Source: Selaginella moellendorffii (taxonomy: Eukaryota; Streptophyta; Lycopodiopsida; Selaginellales; Selaginellaceae). From it: a stretch of 64,000 bases of DNA. This document shows positions 62,617-64,000 of the stretch, piece by piece (position 1 is the stretch's first letter; each line of letters opens with the position of its first letter). Location: assembly GCF_000143415.4 (NCBI RefSeq), contig NW_003314369.1, forward strand, positions 147,939 through 211,938. The letters are read 5' to 3'. The notes under the pieces are model-generated. The model saw nothing but the letters and a program-made list of their open reading frames with translations, was not told where the DNA came from and ran no database searches. The position numbers and the translations under genes were made by a program.

Positions 62617-64000
62617 CTAGCTGGGAGCGGCCATCCTCCTCAGCGTGCAAGCCACAAAGTTACTGGGACCAGTAAGAAACGAGAACCTCGTCTTGGCATG
62701 AGACGATGTAGCAGGACCTCGAGCAGCCAGCGCTGGAGGACCTCCTCGCCTCCTCTCCAAATCCATGCCCGCCGCCACCGCCACCGGCGAGTCCACCACC
62801 ACCACCACCGCCTCGCGGGCGCTCTGGAGCATCGAAGCCCCGGGAGCCGACACCCTGCGGCACTTCTTGATCTTCACCTTGACGAGACTCGGGCATCCGG
62901 CGGCGATGGCCTCGAGCCCCACGTCGGAGATCGGGCAGCTCTTGATGCACAGCTTCTTGAGCTCACGGCAGCGAAGCACCGCGCACGACAGCTCCGCGTC
63001 GCCAAAGCTCTCGCTGTTGCAAATCGCCAGGCGCTCCAGCCCGAGCGCGAGGCTGGCGGATCTCACGTTGAGCCGGATCAACACCAGCTCCTGGAGCTCG
63101 GGGCACCGCTGCCCGATCGCCGCCAGCCCCTCGTCGCCAATCCGGCCCACGAAGCAGCCATCGAGATGGAGCTTGCGGAGGCTCCGGCAGCCGTGAGCCA
63201 GCGCCGACAGTCCCGCGTTGGTGCACTGGGGACACTTGACCACGTAGAGAACCTCGAGAGCTTTGCATGCCGCGGAGATGGCGGCCAGGCCAGCGTCACC
63301 TACGTGGATCTTCTCCATCCGCAGCTCCGTGAGGCGGCGAGGATGGCGCTCGCCACCTTGCATGGTGGTGGCCAGGAGCTCGTCCCAGTCGCCCGAGAGC
63401 CTGGCGAGGACGAGGCTGTGGAGCTGCGTGGATCCGGCGATGAGGGGCTGGAAGACGTGGGCGTTGGCGAGATCCTTCAGGCAGAGGCGGCGGAGCTTGC
63501 CGGCGCCGGCGCGCACGGATGCGTCGGGCTCCTGGAAGAGATTCTTGAGCCTCTTCACCGAGAGATCCTTGAGAAGCTCGCAGTTGGCGAGGATGGCGTC
63601 GAGCCCGCGAGCCCCGAATCCGCAAGAGCCGCACGAGAGCTTGCGCAGCGACGGGCAGAGCTTGGAGAAATCCTCCAGCCCCTGGTCGGTGATTTGCTTG
63701 CAGCCCTTGAGCTTGAGCCTCTCCAGCTGGGGCGCGTATCTCCCCACCAGCAGCAATCCGCCATCGTCGATGCTGGCCGAGCTTCGATCGCATCTCAGGG
63801 CGAGCTTGGTGATGTGCTTGAAGCGGTGGAGCAGATCTGGGAGATTGGGCGAGAGATTGGCGTTAGCCGAGAGGAGAAGGAGCTGCCGCGACTGCGCCTC
63901 TGCCCTAAACCATCTCTGGCAAACCAGCGAGCAGCTCCTGCGATCATTGAGCGGCAGCTTCTCGAGCACCAGCTCCAGCAATCGTCGGTGAGGCGAGTGG
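62617..64000 (-). CDS. F-box/LRR protein of the SKIP2/VFB type, 5' end cut by the window edge
   Basis: SCF ubiquitin-ligase substrate receptor. An F-box remnant at the N-terminus (LELVLEKLPLNDRRSCSLVC, QRWFRAEAQSR) is followed by about ten leucine-rich repeats of the Amn1/GRR1 kind: RFKHITKLALRCDRSSAS, LKLKGCKQITDQGLEDFSKL, LRKLSCGSCGFGARGLDAIL, LKDLSVKRL, LRKLHLDGCF, LAICNSESFGDAEL and LVKVKIKKCRRVSAPG. Order and wording match plant VFB/SKIP2 proteins along almost the whole length. About 450 codons without intron and GC-rich. The start lies beyond 64000. The preceding bases encode LTDDC in another frame, so a short indel may lie at about 63978. The C-terminal 60 residues are Gly/Ala/Arg-rich and not conserved. 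Confidence 0.9.
   Translation of the reverse strand, partial: HSPHRRLLELVLEKLPLNDRRSCSLVCQRWFRAEAQSRQLLLLSANANLSPNLPDLLHRFKHITKLALRCDRSSASIDDGGLLLVGRYAPQLERLKLKGCKQITDQGLEDFSKLCPSLRKLSCGSCGFGARGLDAILANCELLKDLSVKRLKNLFQEPDASVRAGAGKLRRLCLKDLANAHVFQPLIAGSTQLHSLVLARLSGDWDELLATTMQGGERHPRRLTELRMEKIHVGDAGLAAISAACKALEVLYVVKCPQCTNAGLSALAHGCRSLRKLHLDGCFVGRIGDEGLAAIGQRCPELQELVLIRLNVRSASLALGLERLAICNSESFGDAELSCAVLRCRELKKLCIKSCPISDVGLEAIAAGCPSLVKVKIKKCRRVSAPGASMLQSAREAVVVVVDSPVAVAAGMDLERRRGGPPALAARGPATSSHAKTRFSFLTGPSNFVACTLRRMAAPS

Noticed and set aside
62660-63991. Overlapping Ser/Arg- or Ala/Gly-rich frames on both strands of the F-box/LRR gene
   Set aside because: High GC keeps shadow frames open. The minus-strand LRR frame alone shows family motifs.

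Overview
This is nuclear DNA of a land plant. The evidence is introns of about 45-60 nt, intronless PPR genes, an F-box/LRR gene of the SKIP2/VFB type, plant ispE and LCAT-like gene fragments, three TTTAGGG units, and Ty3/gypsy and Ty1/copia elements. Tiny introns plus many PPR and F-box fragments suggest a lycophyte such as Selaginella. That assignment is an inference, not something the sequence proves.

Layout. 1-2886: repeat-rich DNA with no convincing gene. 2887-8489: one long spliced plus-strand gene whose frame can be followed through ten introns. It encodes a ParB-like domain, a degenerate methyltransferase-like segment, an acidic linker and an FCP1/NIF-like HAD domain that carries an in-frame TAG. 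Fifteen copies of a fixed-length 22-nt palindrome lie in and around this gene (86-8545). They occur mostly in its introns just upstream of 3' splice sites, and twice in its coding exon. 8940-15086: a decayed minus-strand gypsy element with its integrase and RT core deleted. 15205-19187: F-box/kelch fragments, an RNase H-like/PPR mosaic and one arm of an inverted repeat. 19277-21154: an intact, intronless PPR gene. 22093-23432: the other arm.

23443-56890 is a rearranged segmental-duplication array built from one unit: ispE fragment, LCAT-like pseudogene, Crinkler/RHS-like P-loop NTPase plus nuclease-like gene (CR), and a divergent small partner gene. There are three CR copies. Only the one at 53595-55862 is intact; the others lost the start codon and carry frameshifts or stops. 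One unit was split by a gypsy element with both LTRs (26868-31865). Two units face each other as inverted copies (31865-34330 and 39080-41745). Between the units lie a copia remnant, a very AT-rich PIF1-like helicase fragment, an unidentified gene fragment and a deleted gypsy element.

56890-64000: a copia remnant, two more F-box/kelch relics, PPR relics, and at the right edge a SKIP2/VFB-like F-box/LRR gene cut by the window end.

Genes likely to be functional: the PPR gene (19277), the third CR gene (53595-55862) and the F-box/LRR gene (62617). The ParB/HAD gene is possibly functional.
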